From contig VAZQ01000403.1 of the NCBI GenBank assembly GCA_005883115.1, positions 2,125 through 9,429 of the forward strand: a stretch of DNA of 7,305 bases, given 5' to 3'. The position numbers were made by a program, and so were the translations under genes. Shown one piece after another: positions 1 to 6,096 of this stretch; position 1 is the first letter of the stretch, and every line of letters begins with the position of its first letter. The notes beneath the pieces were generated by a model, which saw nothing but the letters and a program-made list of their open reading frames with translations, made no database searches and was not told the DNA's origin. The stretch comes from Alphaproteobacteria bacterium (GTDB taxonomy: Bacteria > Pseudomonadota > Alphaproteobacteria > Rhizobiales > Xanthobacteraceae).

Positions 1-606
1 AAGTCCATGCACGAGACGGTCGAATCGACCGCCGTCATCGACGGCAGTCTGGAGCGGGTCAACATCGTCATTCCCGAGGATTTCGTCGCGCCGGAAGGCG
101 GGCTCAACATCCGCCTGCGCGACACCATCCTCGGCCAGGAGGCGCGCCTGCACGACTATAAACGCGACGCCATGCTCGCCTTCGTGCGCGCGAATAAGCT
201 CAACACGTACATCACCTCGGGCGGCCGGCAGCCGAAAATCGGCATCATTACGGTGGGCAAGAGCTATCTCGATGTGCGCCAGGCGCTCGACGAGCTCGGC
301 ATCGATGAAGTCAGGTGCAACGATCTCGGTATTCGTCTCTACAAGGTCGCATGCCCCTGGCCGATCAGCCGGCAGGATCTCAAGCAATTCGCCCACGGCC
401 TCGAACTCATCATCGTGGTCGAGGAAAAGCGCTCTCTGATCGAGGTGCAGGTGCGCGAAGAGCTCTATGGCACGGCGAACCAGCCGGTCTGCATCGGCAA
501 GAAGGATGAGCAAGGCAAGTGGCTATTCCCGGTCAAGGGCGCGCTCGATCCCAACGAGGTCGCGTCGGTCCCAACGCGGAGATCGCCGCGCGCGTTGCGG
601 CGCTGA
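1..606 (+). CDS. 5' open piece of the fused indolepyruvate:ferredoxin oxidoreductase
   Basis: This is the piece in frame 1, ending at TGA 604-606. It enters the window already open, and the first ATG (7-9) is an internal methionine in the family-typical stretch MHETVES, so it is not a start. It carries the end of the pyrimidine-type domain (GGLNIRLRDTILGQEARLH) and then a domain-II-like stretch that begins KIGIITVGKSYLDVRQALDE and includes IVVEEKRSLIEVQ. The match to the family holds until DPNEVA (about base 564). The last 14 or so residues, arginine-rich and ending RRSPRALRR, are read out of frame beyond the break and are not native. There is no catalytic TPP domain in this piece, so alone it could not function. 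Confidence 0.8.
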   Translation, partial: KSMHETVESTAVIDGSLERVNIVIPEDFVAPEGGLNIRLRDTILGQEARLHDYKRDAMLAFVRANKLNTYITSGGRQPKIGIITVGKSYLDVRQALDELGIDEVRCNDLGIRLYKVACPWPISRQDLKQFAHGLELIIVVEEKRSLIEVQVREELYGTANQPVCIGKKDEQGKWLFPVKGALDPNEVASVPTRRSPRALRR

Positions 607-2855
607 AGGATGCGCAACGGATCCTGGCCGAGACGCACGATGTCGCGGTGCGCACTCCCTACTTCTGCTCGGGTTGTCCGCACAATTCCTCGACGGTCGT
701 GCCCGAAGGCATGCGCGCCTATGCCGGGATAGGGTGCCATTATATGGCGCAGTGGATGGACCGCTCGACGCTCGGCTACACGCAGATGGGCGGGGAGGGC
801 GCAAACTGGATCGGCGAAGCGCCGTTCTCGAGCCGCCCTCACGTCTTTCAGAATCTCGGCGACGGCACCTACAACCACTCCGGCTATATGGCAATCCGCG
901 CCGCGATCGCCGCGGGCGTGAACATCACCTACAAGATTCTGTTCAACGACGCGGTCGCCATGACGGGTGGCCAGCCCAATGACGGCGGACTCACGGTGCC
1001 GCAAATCGCGCGTCAGGTGGCCGCCGAAGGCGCGCGACGCGTCGTGGTGGTCACGGACGAGCCGTGGAAATACGCCAAGAATGAGGAATGGCCGCGCGGA
1101 CTGACCATCCATCACCGCGACGAGCTGATCCCGATCCAGCAGGAGCTCGCGGCGATTCCCGGCGTCACCGTGCTGATCTACGACCAGACATGCGCCGCCG
1201 AGAAGCGCCGCCGCAGGAAGCGCGGGCGCTTCCCCGATCCCGACAAGCGGGTGATCATCAACGAGCTCGTGTGCGAAGGCTGCGGCGATTGCGGCGTGAA
1301 ATCGAACTGCGTCTCGGTGCAGCCGCTCGAGACCGAATGGGGCCGCAAGCGCACGATCGATCAGTCGAGCTGCAACAAGGACTTTTCCTGCGTGAAGGGT
1401 TTTTGCCCGTCATTTGTCACCGTGCACGGGGCCAAGCTCAAGCGCGGCACGGGTGTTGCCGGCGCGCAGGCGCTCACCCCGCTGCCCGATCCCAAGCTGC
1501 CGGCGATCGCAAAGACCTACGACATCATCGTCACCGGGGTTGGCGGCACCGGGGTCGTCACCATCGGCGGCATTCTCGGCATGGCGGCCCATCTCGAGGG
1601 CAAGGGCGTCGGCATCCTCGATATGGCCGGTCTCGCCCAGAAGGGCGGGGCGGTCTACAGCCACATCCGCATTGCCGAGCGTTCGGAGGACATCCACGCC
1701 ATCCGCATCGCGGCGGGTGGCGCCGATCTCGTGCTCGGTGGTGACATCGTGGTGGCCGGCAATAAGAAGGTGCTCGCCGCCGTGAAGCACGGAACGACGG
1801 AGATGGTCATCAATCTCGCCGAGGTCCTGCCGGGCGATTTCACGCGCAACGCCGACTTTTCACTGCCGACCGAGCGGCTCAAGCGCGCGATCCTCGCCGA
1901 TGCCGGGGCCGAGAAGACGCACTTCATCGACGCGACGCGGGCTGCGACCGCTCTCCTCGGCAACAGCATCGGCAGCAACATCTTTCTCGTCGGCTATGCC
2001 TATCAACTCGGCGCGATCCCGCTCTCGGCCGCCTCGATCATGCAAGCGATCGAGCTCAACGGTGAAGCCGTGGAGATGAACCAGGCCGCGTTCCATTGGG
2101 GACGCCGCGCCGCCTCCGAGCCGGCGGCAGTCGAGGCTCTGATCAAGCCGGCACCGCAAGCGCTGAGCGATGCGCGCATACTCTCGCGCTCTTTCGAGGA
2201 GATGGTGGCGAGGCGCGTCGCTTATCTCACGGACTATCAGGACGCCGCTTACGCGGCTCGCTTCCGCCGCAGGGTCGAGGAGACGAAGGCGGTCGAGGCC
2301 GCGCGCACTCCGGGCAAGAGCGGCCTGGCCGATGCGGTGGGGCGTTACCTGTTCAAGCTCATGGCTTACAAGGACGAATACGAGGTTGCCCGCCTCTATG
2401 CCGACGACGCATTCGGCAAACAGGTGAGGAGCGAGCTCGGCGGTGAGCATCTGCGGCTTTACGTGCATCTTGCGCCGCCGCTTCTTGCCCGCGCCGACAA
2501 GCTCACCGGCGAGCCGAAAAAGATGACCTTCGGGCCATGGATTTTTCCGCTGTTCCGGCTGCTCGCGAAATTCAAATTTCTGCGCGGCACCGCGTTCGAT
2601 CCGTTCGGCTACGCGGTCGAGCGCAGGCGCGAACGCGCGCTGGTACGCGAGTACGAAATGATGCTCGAAGAGGTGCTGGCGCGCCTAAGTCGCGAGAACC
2701 ATCACATCGCGGTCGCGCTTGCCGCAATTCCAGAAAAAATCCGCGGCTTCGGGCACGTCAAGATGCGCCACCTCAAGGCAGCGAAAGCCGAGGAAGCCGC
2801 GCTGCTCGAGCAACTGCGCGCAGGGCCCGCACCGCTGCTCAAGGCGGCCGAATAG
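519..2855 (+). CDS. 3' open piece of the fused indolepyruvate:ferredoxin oxidoreductase (TPP, Fe-S, gamma and C-terminal domains)
   Basis: This is the piece in frame 3, ending at TAG 2853-2855. The ATG at 519 is an artefact: the first 15-16 residues are off-frame sequence and native protein begins near VGPNAEIAAR (about 564-590). Residue numbers below count from 519. The TPP/Mg2+ site is GDGTYN (114-119) with NDAVAMTGGQ starting at N143. TPYFCSGCPHNSS precedes it. Fe-S ligand candidates are C252, C255, C258 and C264, then C285, C291 and C296, the last followed by Pro. The GVGGTGVV loop of the gamma domain lies near residue 340, and LAQKGGAVYSHIR follows. The C-terminal domain keeps FKLMAYKDEYEVARLY and GTAFDPFGYAVERRRER. 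No recognisable ribosome site decides the start at 519, so independent translation is unsupported. Confidence 0.85.
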   Translation: MAIPGQGRARSQRGRVGPNAEIAARVAALKDAQRILAETHDVAVRTPYFCSGCPHNSSTVVPEGMRAYAGIGCHYMAQWMDRSTLGYTQMGGEGANWIGEAPFSSRPHVFQNLGDGTYNHSGYMAIRAAIAAGVNITYKILFNDAVAMTGGQPNDGGLTVPQIARQVAAEGARRVVVVTDEPWKYAKNEEWPRGLTIHHRDELIPIQQELAAIPGVTVLIYDQTCAAEKRRRRKRGRFPDPDKRVIINELVCEGCGDCGVKSNCVSVQPLETEWGRKRTIDQSSCNKDFSCVKGFCPSFVTVHGAKLKRGTGVAGAQALTPLPDPKLPAIAKTYDIIVTGVGGTGVVTIGGILGMAAHLEGKGVGILDMAGLAQKGGAVYSHIRIAERSEDIHAIRIAAGGADLVLGGDIVVAGNKKVLAAVKHGTTEMVINLAEVLPGDFTRNADFSLPTERLKRAILADAGAEKTHFIDATRAATALLGNSIGSNIFLVGYAYQLGAIPLSAASIMQAIELNGEAVEMNQAAFHWGRRAASEPAAVEALIKPAPQALSDARILSRSFEEMVARRVAYLTDYQDAAYAARFRRRVEETKAVEAARTPGKSGLADAVGRYLFKLMAYKDEYEVARLYADDAFGKQVRSELGGEHLRLYVHLAPPLLARADKLTGEPKKMTFGPWIFPLFRLLAKFKFLRGTAFDPFGYAVERRRERALVREYEMMLEEVLARLSRENHHIAVALAAIPEKIRGFGHVKMRHLKAAKAEEAALLEQLRAGPAPLLKAAE
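562..567 (+). other. Frame-change junction inside the oxidoreductase gene
   Basis: Upstream, frame 1 reads DPNEVA. Downstream, frame 3 reads RVGPNAEIAARVAALKDAQ. From memory of the family, a short helix of roughly ten residues (of the type IAIGERLL) normally sits between DPNE and the GxN motif. A simple one-base slip would not restore it, so a small deletion is inferred. The missing length must be 1 modulo 3 to restore the frame. Near-identical 11-mers, TCCCAACGAGG and TCCCAACGCGG, flank the site at 549-559 and 569-579. Confidence 0.7.
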
Positions 2856-2862
2856 TCTTAAG

Positions 2863-2996
2863 TGTCCGTCCGAAAACATTTTGAATCCTTTGAATCGTTT
2901 GTGATTCAAAGTGGTGACCTGATTCGAGAGGGGCACCACCGATGTGGACGGCGAAGAACCGCGGACGTTACGACCGCAGCAAATTGCGACTCGTCT
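2863..2996 (+). mobile_element. Remnant of the left end of an IS5-type insertion sequence
   Basis: At 2942 an ATG opens a short frame, MWTAKNRGRYDRSKLR, which ends at TAA 3011-3013 after only 23 codons. From memory, this N-terminus closely matches the start of IS5-family transposases, which continue YPSDLTDEEW. Here homology stops after about 16 codons (near base 2989) and unrelated sequence follows. The about 80 bases before the ATG are more AT-rich than their surroundings and contain the GANTC palindrome, consistent with an IS promoter region. The outer boundary is uncertain; a terminal inverted repeat may start near GTGTCCGTCCGAAAAC (2862-2877). No second end or target duplication was found, so this is a stub, probably left by deletion. 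Confidence 0.5.
2883..2925. promoter_or_regulatory. Cluster of four GANTC (CcrM-type) methylation sites within a palindrome
   Basis: GANTC occurs at 2883-2887 (GAATC), 2892-2896 (GAATC), 2903-2907 (GATTC) and 2921-2925 (GATTC), four sites in 43 bases. In the rest of the window the sites I could find by eye are isolated, roughly one per several hundred bases. The second and third sites lie in a perfect 8-base inverted repeat, TTTGAATC (2889-2896) and GATTCAAA (2903-2910), with a 6-base spacer; an extra direct copy of TTTGAATC lies at 2880-2887. GANTC is the target of the cell-cycle methylase CcrM in alphaproteobacteria. The cluster lies just upstream of the transposase stub, so it may once have tuned that promoter. 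Function is inferred. Confidence 0.5.
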
Positions 2997-3014
2997 GGAG
3001 TATCGAGCCGTAAT

Positions 3015-3041
3015 GGCGCAATGTGCTTCGCTTATTGCGCC
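3015..3041. repeat. REP-like palindrome GGCGCAAT...ATTGCGCC
   Basis: Perfect 8-base arms at 3015-3022 and 3034-3041 enclose an 11-base loop with a TTCG-like core. From memory, near-identical elements of the form GGCGCAATacgcttcgctATTGCGCCCTACG are scattered between genes in Bradyrhizobium-like genomes. Translated frames across it give spurious peptides such as NGAMCFAYCALR, which should not be called as genes. It immediately follows the IS stub. Confidence 0.6.
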
Positions 3042-3068
3042 CTACGTGGCCTCAGGCAAACCAAGTGC

Positions 3069-3101
3069 GGGCTTGACCTGCGCCCAAGCCCATTTTCTTA
3101 T
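3069..3101 (+). promoter_or_regulatory. Candidate sigma70-type promoter with an overlapping inverted repeat, upstream of the acyl-CoA synthetase
   Basis: A -35-like TTGACC (3073-3078) is followed after 17 bases by TCTTAT (3096-3101), which matches four of six -10 positions. This places a start site about 75 bases before the GTG of the synthetase. The -35 region lies in an inverted repeat, GGGCTTG (3069-3075) and CAAGCCC (3085-3091) with a 9-base spacer, a layout suited to a dimeric repressor. No regulator gene is in the window. This rests on motif matching alone and could be chance. Confidence 0.35.
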
Positions 3102-3170
3102 GCGACGACAACGGCCTGCCGACGAACGGCGGGAAGGGGCCTGGCGGCCCACGGGATTTGACGCGGTAAA

Positions 3171-3176
3171 GGGAGG
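3171..3176 (+). promoter_or_regulatory. Ribosome binding site deciding the GTG start of the acyl-CoA synthetase
   Basis: GGGAGG lies 6 bases before GTG 3183, a strong Shine-Dalgarno match at the expected spacing. It supports this GTG as the start. The protein MAIEAADTFPKLLIRNA then aligns with the usual N-terminus of the family from its first residues. Confidence 0.75.
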
Positions 3177-3182
3177 ATTGCC

Positions 3183-4712
3183 GTGGCGATCGAAGCTGCA
3201 GACACGTTCCCCAAGCTCCTGATACGCAACGCTCGTCTTTATGCGGGCCGTCCGGCCTATCGGCACAAGGACCTCGGCATCTGGCAGGCGTGGACCTGGG
3301 CGCAGGTGCTCGAGCAGGTGCGCGCTTTTTCCGTGGGCTTGCAGGAGCTCGGTCTCGAGCGGGGCGACAAGATCGCGGTCATCGGCTCCAACCGGCCGCG
3401 CCTCTACTGGGCAATGTGCGCCGCCCAGGCGCTGGGCGCCGTTCCGGTGCCGATCTATTCCGATTCCGTCGCCGAGGAAATGGCCTACATCCTCGATCAT
3501 GCGGAGGTGAGGATCGCGGTGGTCGAAGATCAGGAGCAAGTGGATAAGCTCCTTTCCATACGCGAGCGCCTGCCCCGGCTCTCCCTTATTGTTTATGACG
3601 AGCCGCGGGGGCTGCGCGACTACGACCACACGCGACTCAAATGGATCGCCGACGTGCAGAAGCTCGGGCGCGACCGTTTGGCCGCTGACGCGACCTCGCT
3701 GCAGCGGTGGGAGGCGGCCGTCGCTGCGGGCAGCGGGCCGGATCTTGCCATCATGCTCTACACCTCCGGCACCACGGGACGCCCGAAGGGCGTCATGCTG
3801 ACGTTCGACAATCTCATTATCTCGGCGATCAACGGTAATCGGTTCGACAGTCTTGGCCCCGACGAACAGGTCGTGGCTTATCTTCCGCTCGCCTGGGTCG
3901 GCGATCACGTGTTCTCCTATGCCCAGCCCTTCACTGCCGGGTTCTGCGTCAACTGTCCGGAGAGTCCGGAAACCGTGAGCGAAGACCGGCGCGAGATCGG
4001 AACGACCTATGGCTTCGCGCCCCCGCGAATCTACGAAAACCTCATTACCCTCACGATGGTGCGTATGGAGGATGCGGGGCGCCTGAAGCGTAAGCTGTTC
4101 CACTACTTCATCGCCTTGGCGCGGCGCTGGGGTGAGAAAATCCTCAACCGGGAGAAAGTACCGCTGCACGCTCGGCTGTTGTACTGGCTCGGCGAGCGTT
4201 TGGTGTACGGCCCGCTCAAGAACCGGCTCGGCGTGTCGCGCATCCGCCTCGCCTACACCGCCGGTGAGGCAATCTCAGACCGAGGCGTCGGTCTACATCA
4301 CCGCCCAGCCGGACGGCGAGATTTATGCCGACACTGTGGGCAAGCCGAATATCGGCGTCGATATCAAGATCGCCGAGAACGGCGAAGTGCTGTTCAAGTC
4401 GCCCGGTGTGTTCGCAGGCTACTACAAGGACCCGCAGAAGACCGCAGAGACCAAGACGTCCGACGGATGGGTGCATACCGGCGATGCCGGGTTCATCGAT
4501 GCCAAGACCGGTCATCTCAAGATCATCGACCGGGCGAAAGATGTCGGGCGTCTCAACGACGGCTCGCTGCTCGCGCCGAAATACATCGAGAACAAGCTCA
4601 AGTTTTATCCCAACATCCGCGAAGTTGTGGTCTACGGCGACAAGCGCGATTTTGTCTGCGCTATGCTGAACATCGACCTGACAGCAGTCGGCAACTGGGC
4701 CGAGCGCAATAA
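3183..4712 (+). CDS. 5' open piece of the acyl-CoA synthetase (N-terminal adenylation half)
   Basis: Starts at GTG 3183 with a good ribosome site. It is native through RLAYTAGEAI (about base 4274), carrying the substrate-recruiting N-terminal lobe and the ATP P-loop YTSGTTGRPKG. From about 4275 to the stop near 4712 the frame is wrong: the peptide turns arginine- and cysteine-rich (SDRGVGLHHRPAGRRDLCRH) with no family resemblance. The predicted product would be about 364 native residues plus about 145 nonsense residues, without the C-terminal lobe that supplies the catalytic lysine. Confidence 0.75.
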   Translation: MAIEAADTFPKLLIRNARLYAGRPAYRHKDLGIWQAWTWAQVLEQVRAFSVGLQELGLERGDKIAVIGSNRPRLYWAMCAAQALGAVPVPIYSDSVAEEMAYILDHAEVRIAVVEDQEQVDKLLSIRERLPRLSLIVYDEPRGLRDYDHTRLKWIADVQKLGRDRLAADATSLQRWEAAVAAGSGPDLAIMLYTSGTTGRPKGVMLTFDNLIISAINGNRFDSLGPDEQVVAYLPLAWVGDHVFSYAQPFTAGFCVNCPESPETVSEDRREIGTTYGFAPPRIYENLITLTMVRMEDAGRLKRKLFHYFIALARRWGEKILNREKVPLHARLLYWLGERLVYGPLKNRLGVSRIRLAYTAGEAISDRGVGLHHRPAGRRDLCRHCGQAEYRRRYQDRRERRSAVQVARCVRRLLQGPAEDRRDQDVRRMGAYRRCRVHRCQDRSSQDHRPGERCRASQRRLAARAEIHREQAQVLSQHPRSCGLRRQARFCLRYAEHRPDSSRQLGRAQ

Positions 4713-5088
4713 CATCGTTTATGGCTCCTATCAGGAGTTGGCCGGGCATCCGCGCGTTTACGACATGCTCGCCGAGCACGTGGAGGAGGTGAACCGGTCG
4801 CTGGCAGAGGAGACGGCGATGGCCGGTGCGCAGATTCGGCGCTTCCTGATCCTGCACAAGGAGCTCGACGCCGACGACGGCGAAGTCACGCGTACGCAAA
4901 AGGTCCGCCGCGGCTTCGTCGCCGAACGCTACGCGCCGCTGATCACGGCGCTCTACAGCGGTGCGCGCGAGGCCGACATCTCGACCGAGGTGACGTTCGA
5001 GGACGGCCGCAAGGGCACGCTTTCCGCGCGCGTCAAGATTCGCGACGTTGCCACCGTGCCGCTGCCGGCGATGGAGAAGGCGGCGTGA
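4132..5088 (+). CDS. 3' open piece of the acyl-CoA synthetase (C-terminal part)
   Basis: Native sequence begins at QTEASVYITAQPDGE (about 4276). The ATG at 4132 and the residues up to SPTPPVRQS are off-frame overlap with the upstream piece and not real protein. The rest holds the A5-A10-type motifs: GEVLFKSPGVF, GWVHTGD, the hinge near IIDRAKDVGRL, and TRTQKVRRGF. It ends at TGA 5086-5088, 70 bases before livG. No ribosome site supports independent initiation. Confidence 0.75.
   Translation: MRKSSTGRKYRCTLGCCTGSASVWCTARSRTGSACRASASPTPPVRQSQTEASVYITAQPDGEIYADTVGKPNIGVDIKIAENGEVLFKSPGVFAGYYKDPQKTAETKTSDGWVHTGDAGFIDAKTGHLKIIDRAKDVGRLNDGSLLAPKYIENKLKFYPNIREVVVYGDKRDFVCAMLNIDLTAVGNWAERNNIVYGSYQELAGHPRVYDMLAEHVEEVNRSLAEETAMAGAQIRRFLILHKELDADDGEVTRTQKVRRGFVAERYAPLITALYSGAREADISTEVTFEDGRKGTLSARVKIRDVATVPLPAMEKAA
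4270..4278 (+). other. Frame-change junction and inferred deletion in the acyl-CoA synthetase gene
   Basis: Frame 3 reads YTAGEAI up to 4274, and frame 1 resumes at CAG 4276 with QTEASVY. Family members have about 20 residues between these points (a segment ending in NLKQLYG before QTEAS). Those residues are absent in all frames here, so about 60 bases are inferred to be lost; the missing length must be 2 modulo 3 to restore the frame. The lost block contains the tyrosine-glycine of the conserved YGxTE adenylate-binding motif. Confidence 0.75.
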
Positions 5089-5158
5089 ACTTGGGTGCCG
5101 CGCACTCGGTCCGTACCCTCGCCCCGCGCAGCGCTCGTCGCATTTACGGAACCGCGGC

Positions 5159-5959
5159 ATGAGGGCGCCGAGCGGGCCGGATGTCGTAGCTGGCGAGGTG
5201 CTGCTCGCGGTCGAGAACGTGTCGCTCGCCTTCGGCGGGGTCAAAGCGATCAGCGGCGTTTCCTTCGACATCCGCAAAGGCGAGATCCGCGCCATCATCG
5301 GCCCAAATGGCGCCGGCAAGACCTCGCTGCTCAACGTCATCAATGGCTTCTATCACCCGCAGCACGGCCGCATCACCTTCAAGAGCAGGCCGCGATCAGC
5401 GATGCGGCCTTACGAGGCAGCGCTGGGCGGCATTGCGCGTACTTTTCAGAACGTGGCGCTGTTCAAGGGCATGACCGCGCTCGACAACATCATGGCCGGG
5501 CGGACCTTGAAGATGCGCCGCGGCTTCTTCTGGCAGCTCATACGAATCGGGCCGGCGCTCGCGGAAGAGGTCGAACAGCGACGCCGCGTCGAAGAGATCA
5601 TCGACTTTCTCAAGATCCAGCATGTCCGCAAGATCCAGGTCGGCAAACTGCCTTACGGCCTGCAGAAGCGGGTGGAGCTCGGCCGCGCGCTCGCCATGGA
5701 GCCGGACCTGCTCTTGCTCGATGAGCCGATGGCCGGGATGAACCTCGAGGAGAAGGAGGATATGTGTCGCTTCATCCTCGACGTGAACGCGCATTACGGC
5801 ACCACGATCGCGCTGATCGAGCACGACATGGGCGTGGTGATGGATTTGTCCGATCGCGTGCTCGTCCTCGATCACGGCATCAAGATCGCCGACGGCAAGC
5901 CGGCCGAGGTCCAGGCCGACCGCGCCGTCATCGATGCCTATCTTGGCCTTACCCATTGA
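5159..5959 (+). CDS. livG: LivG-like ATP-binding protein of a branched-chain-amino-acid-type (HAAT) ABC importer
   Basis: This 266-residue cytoplasmic ATPase would power import with LivH/LivM permeases and a second ATPase. It is intact, with Walker A GPNGAGKT (48-55), the Q-loop in TFQNVALF (Q97), a LivG-type signature LPYGLQKRV (from 164), Walker B LLLLDEP (D188, E189) and the switch histidine in IEHDM (H222). The phrases LDNIMAGR, FFWQLIRIGPA and DEPMAGMNLEEKEDM are typical, from memory, of the LivG subtype encoded beside acyl-CoA synthetases and phenylacetate-CoA ligases, so the cargo is more likely an aromatic acid than leucine. ATG 5159 is chosen because homology starts a few residues later (LLAVENVSLAFGGVKAI); only a weak ACGGA lies upstream. 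An in-frame opening from 5048 would run through the synthetase end and lacks homology. It lies 70 bases after the synthetase, probably in the same transcript. Confidence 0.9.
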   Translation: MRAPSGPDVVAGEVLLAVENVSLAFGGVKAISGVSFDIRKGEIRAIIGPNGAGKTSLLNVINGFYHPQHGRITFKSRPRSAMRPYEAALGGIARTFQNVALFKGMTALDNIMAGRTLKMRRGFFWQLIRIGPALAEEVEQRRRVEEIIDFLKIQHVRKIQVGKLPYGLQKRVELGRALAMEPDLLLLDEPMAGMNLEEKEDMCRFILDVNAHYGTTIALIEHDMGVVMDLSDRVLVLDHGIKIADGKPAEVQADRAVIDAYLGLTH

Positions 5960-5982
5960 GGACAATATGAGCGATTCGGTTT

Positions 5983-6073
5983 GGCCTCATGCTGAGGAGC
6001 ATCGCAACGCCGGCAAGCTCTCGCAGCCTAAACACGCTCGATTGCGTTGCGATGCGTCTCGAGGCATGAGGCC
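5983..6073. repeat. Long REP-like hairpin between livG and livH
   Basis: The left arm is 5983-6010 and the right arm 6044-6073. Outer blocks GGCCTCATGC (5983-5992) and GCATGAGGCC (6064-6073) pair perfectly over 10 bases, and inner blocks GCATCGCAACGC (5999-6010) and GCGTTGCGATGC (6044-6055) pair perfectly over 12. A mismatched bulge of 6 versus 8 bases separates them, and the loop is 33 bases. No U-tract follows, so it is not a classic terminator. From memory, CCTCATG...GAGGAGC palindromes are abundant between genes in Bradyrhizobium-like genomes. As RNA it could protect the upstream livG message or reduce read-through into livH. Confidence 0.75.
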
Positions 6074-6096
6074 AGCGACTGGCGTCTCCGACGGCC

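Larger units (their letters stand above)
1..2855 (+). pseudogene. Fused indolepyruvate:ferredoxin oxidoreductase (2-oxoacid oxidoreductase), 5' partial and frameshifted
   Basis: This is the middle and C-terminal part of a single-chain IorA-IorB-type enzyme. The family oxidatively decarboxylates aryl 2-oxoacids (indolepyruvate, phenylpyruvate) to the aryl-acetyl-CoA using thiamine diphosphate, Fe-S clusters and ferredoxin, in the cytoplasm. The domain order matches the family: a pyrimidine-binding/domain-II region, a TPP-binding domain, a cysteine-rich Fe-S segment, a gamma-type domain with GVGGTGVV, and a long C-terminal domain (DUF6537-like). The frame is open to the window edge (K-S before the first Met), so the true start lies upstream. 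Family members are about 1150 residues and roughly 950 codons are present, so about 200 N-terminal residues are missing. The reading frame changes once, at about 562-567, where family sequence also appears to be missing. Both sides still read as well-conserved protein. Depending on whether the break is real, this is either a recent pseudogene or an intact gene with an assembly defect. Confidence 0.85.
3183..5088 (+). pseudogene. AMP-forming long-chain-type acyl-CoA synthetase, frameshifted with a small internal deletion
   Basis: This ANL-superfamily enzyme would activate a carboxylic acid to its acyl-CoA through an acyl-adenylate, using ATP and CoA. The family resembles bacterial long-chain fatty acid-CoA ligases, but this subtype is often encoded with LivG/H/M-type importers and aromatic-acid genes, so an aryl or arylalkanoic acid is a plausible substrate. 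The P-loop YTSGTTGRPKG begins at residue 193, and YLPLAWVGDH follows. After the break come QTEASVY, GEVLFKSPGVFAGYY, GWVHTGD (from base 4465), IIDRAKDVGRL and TRTQKVRRGF with the likely catalytic lysine at 4900-4902. About 635 codons plus roughly 20 lost residues would give the usual size of about 655. The frame changes near 4275, inside the conserved GEAI...LYGQTEAS region that binds adenylate, so the split protein should be inactive if the break is real. Confidence 0.85.

Noticed and set aside
547..579. Programmed ribosomal frameshift in the oxidoreductase
   Set aside because: There is no slippery heptamer with a downstream pseudoknot that I can see. Native residues seem to be missing at the junction, which frameshifting would not explain.
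465..1115. - strand open frame of 216 codons opposite the oxidoreductase
   Set aside because: It lies opposite the TPP domain, which is unmistakable on the + strand, and has no family resemblance.
2862..3222. Two overlapping small + strand frames of 99 and 92 codons (2862-3161 and 2944-3222) in the intergenic region
   Set aside because: They pass through the IS stub and the REP-like palindrome, giving typical repeat-derived peptides, and one overlaps the ribosome site and start of the synthetase. Neither has a good ribosome site.
3042..4169. Long - strand open frame of 375 codons opposite the synthetase
   Set aside because: It mirrors a gene with clear motifs on the + strand. The peptide is rich in Arg, His and Asp with no recognisable domain, as expected from an antisense frame in GC-rich DNA.
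4216..5343. Second 375-codon - strand open frame across the synthetase end and livG start
   Set aside because: It spans two real + strand genes and their gap, and shows no motif. It is a codon-bias shadow.
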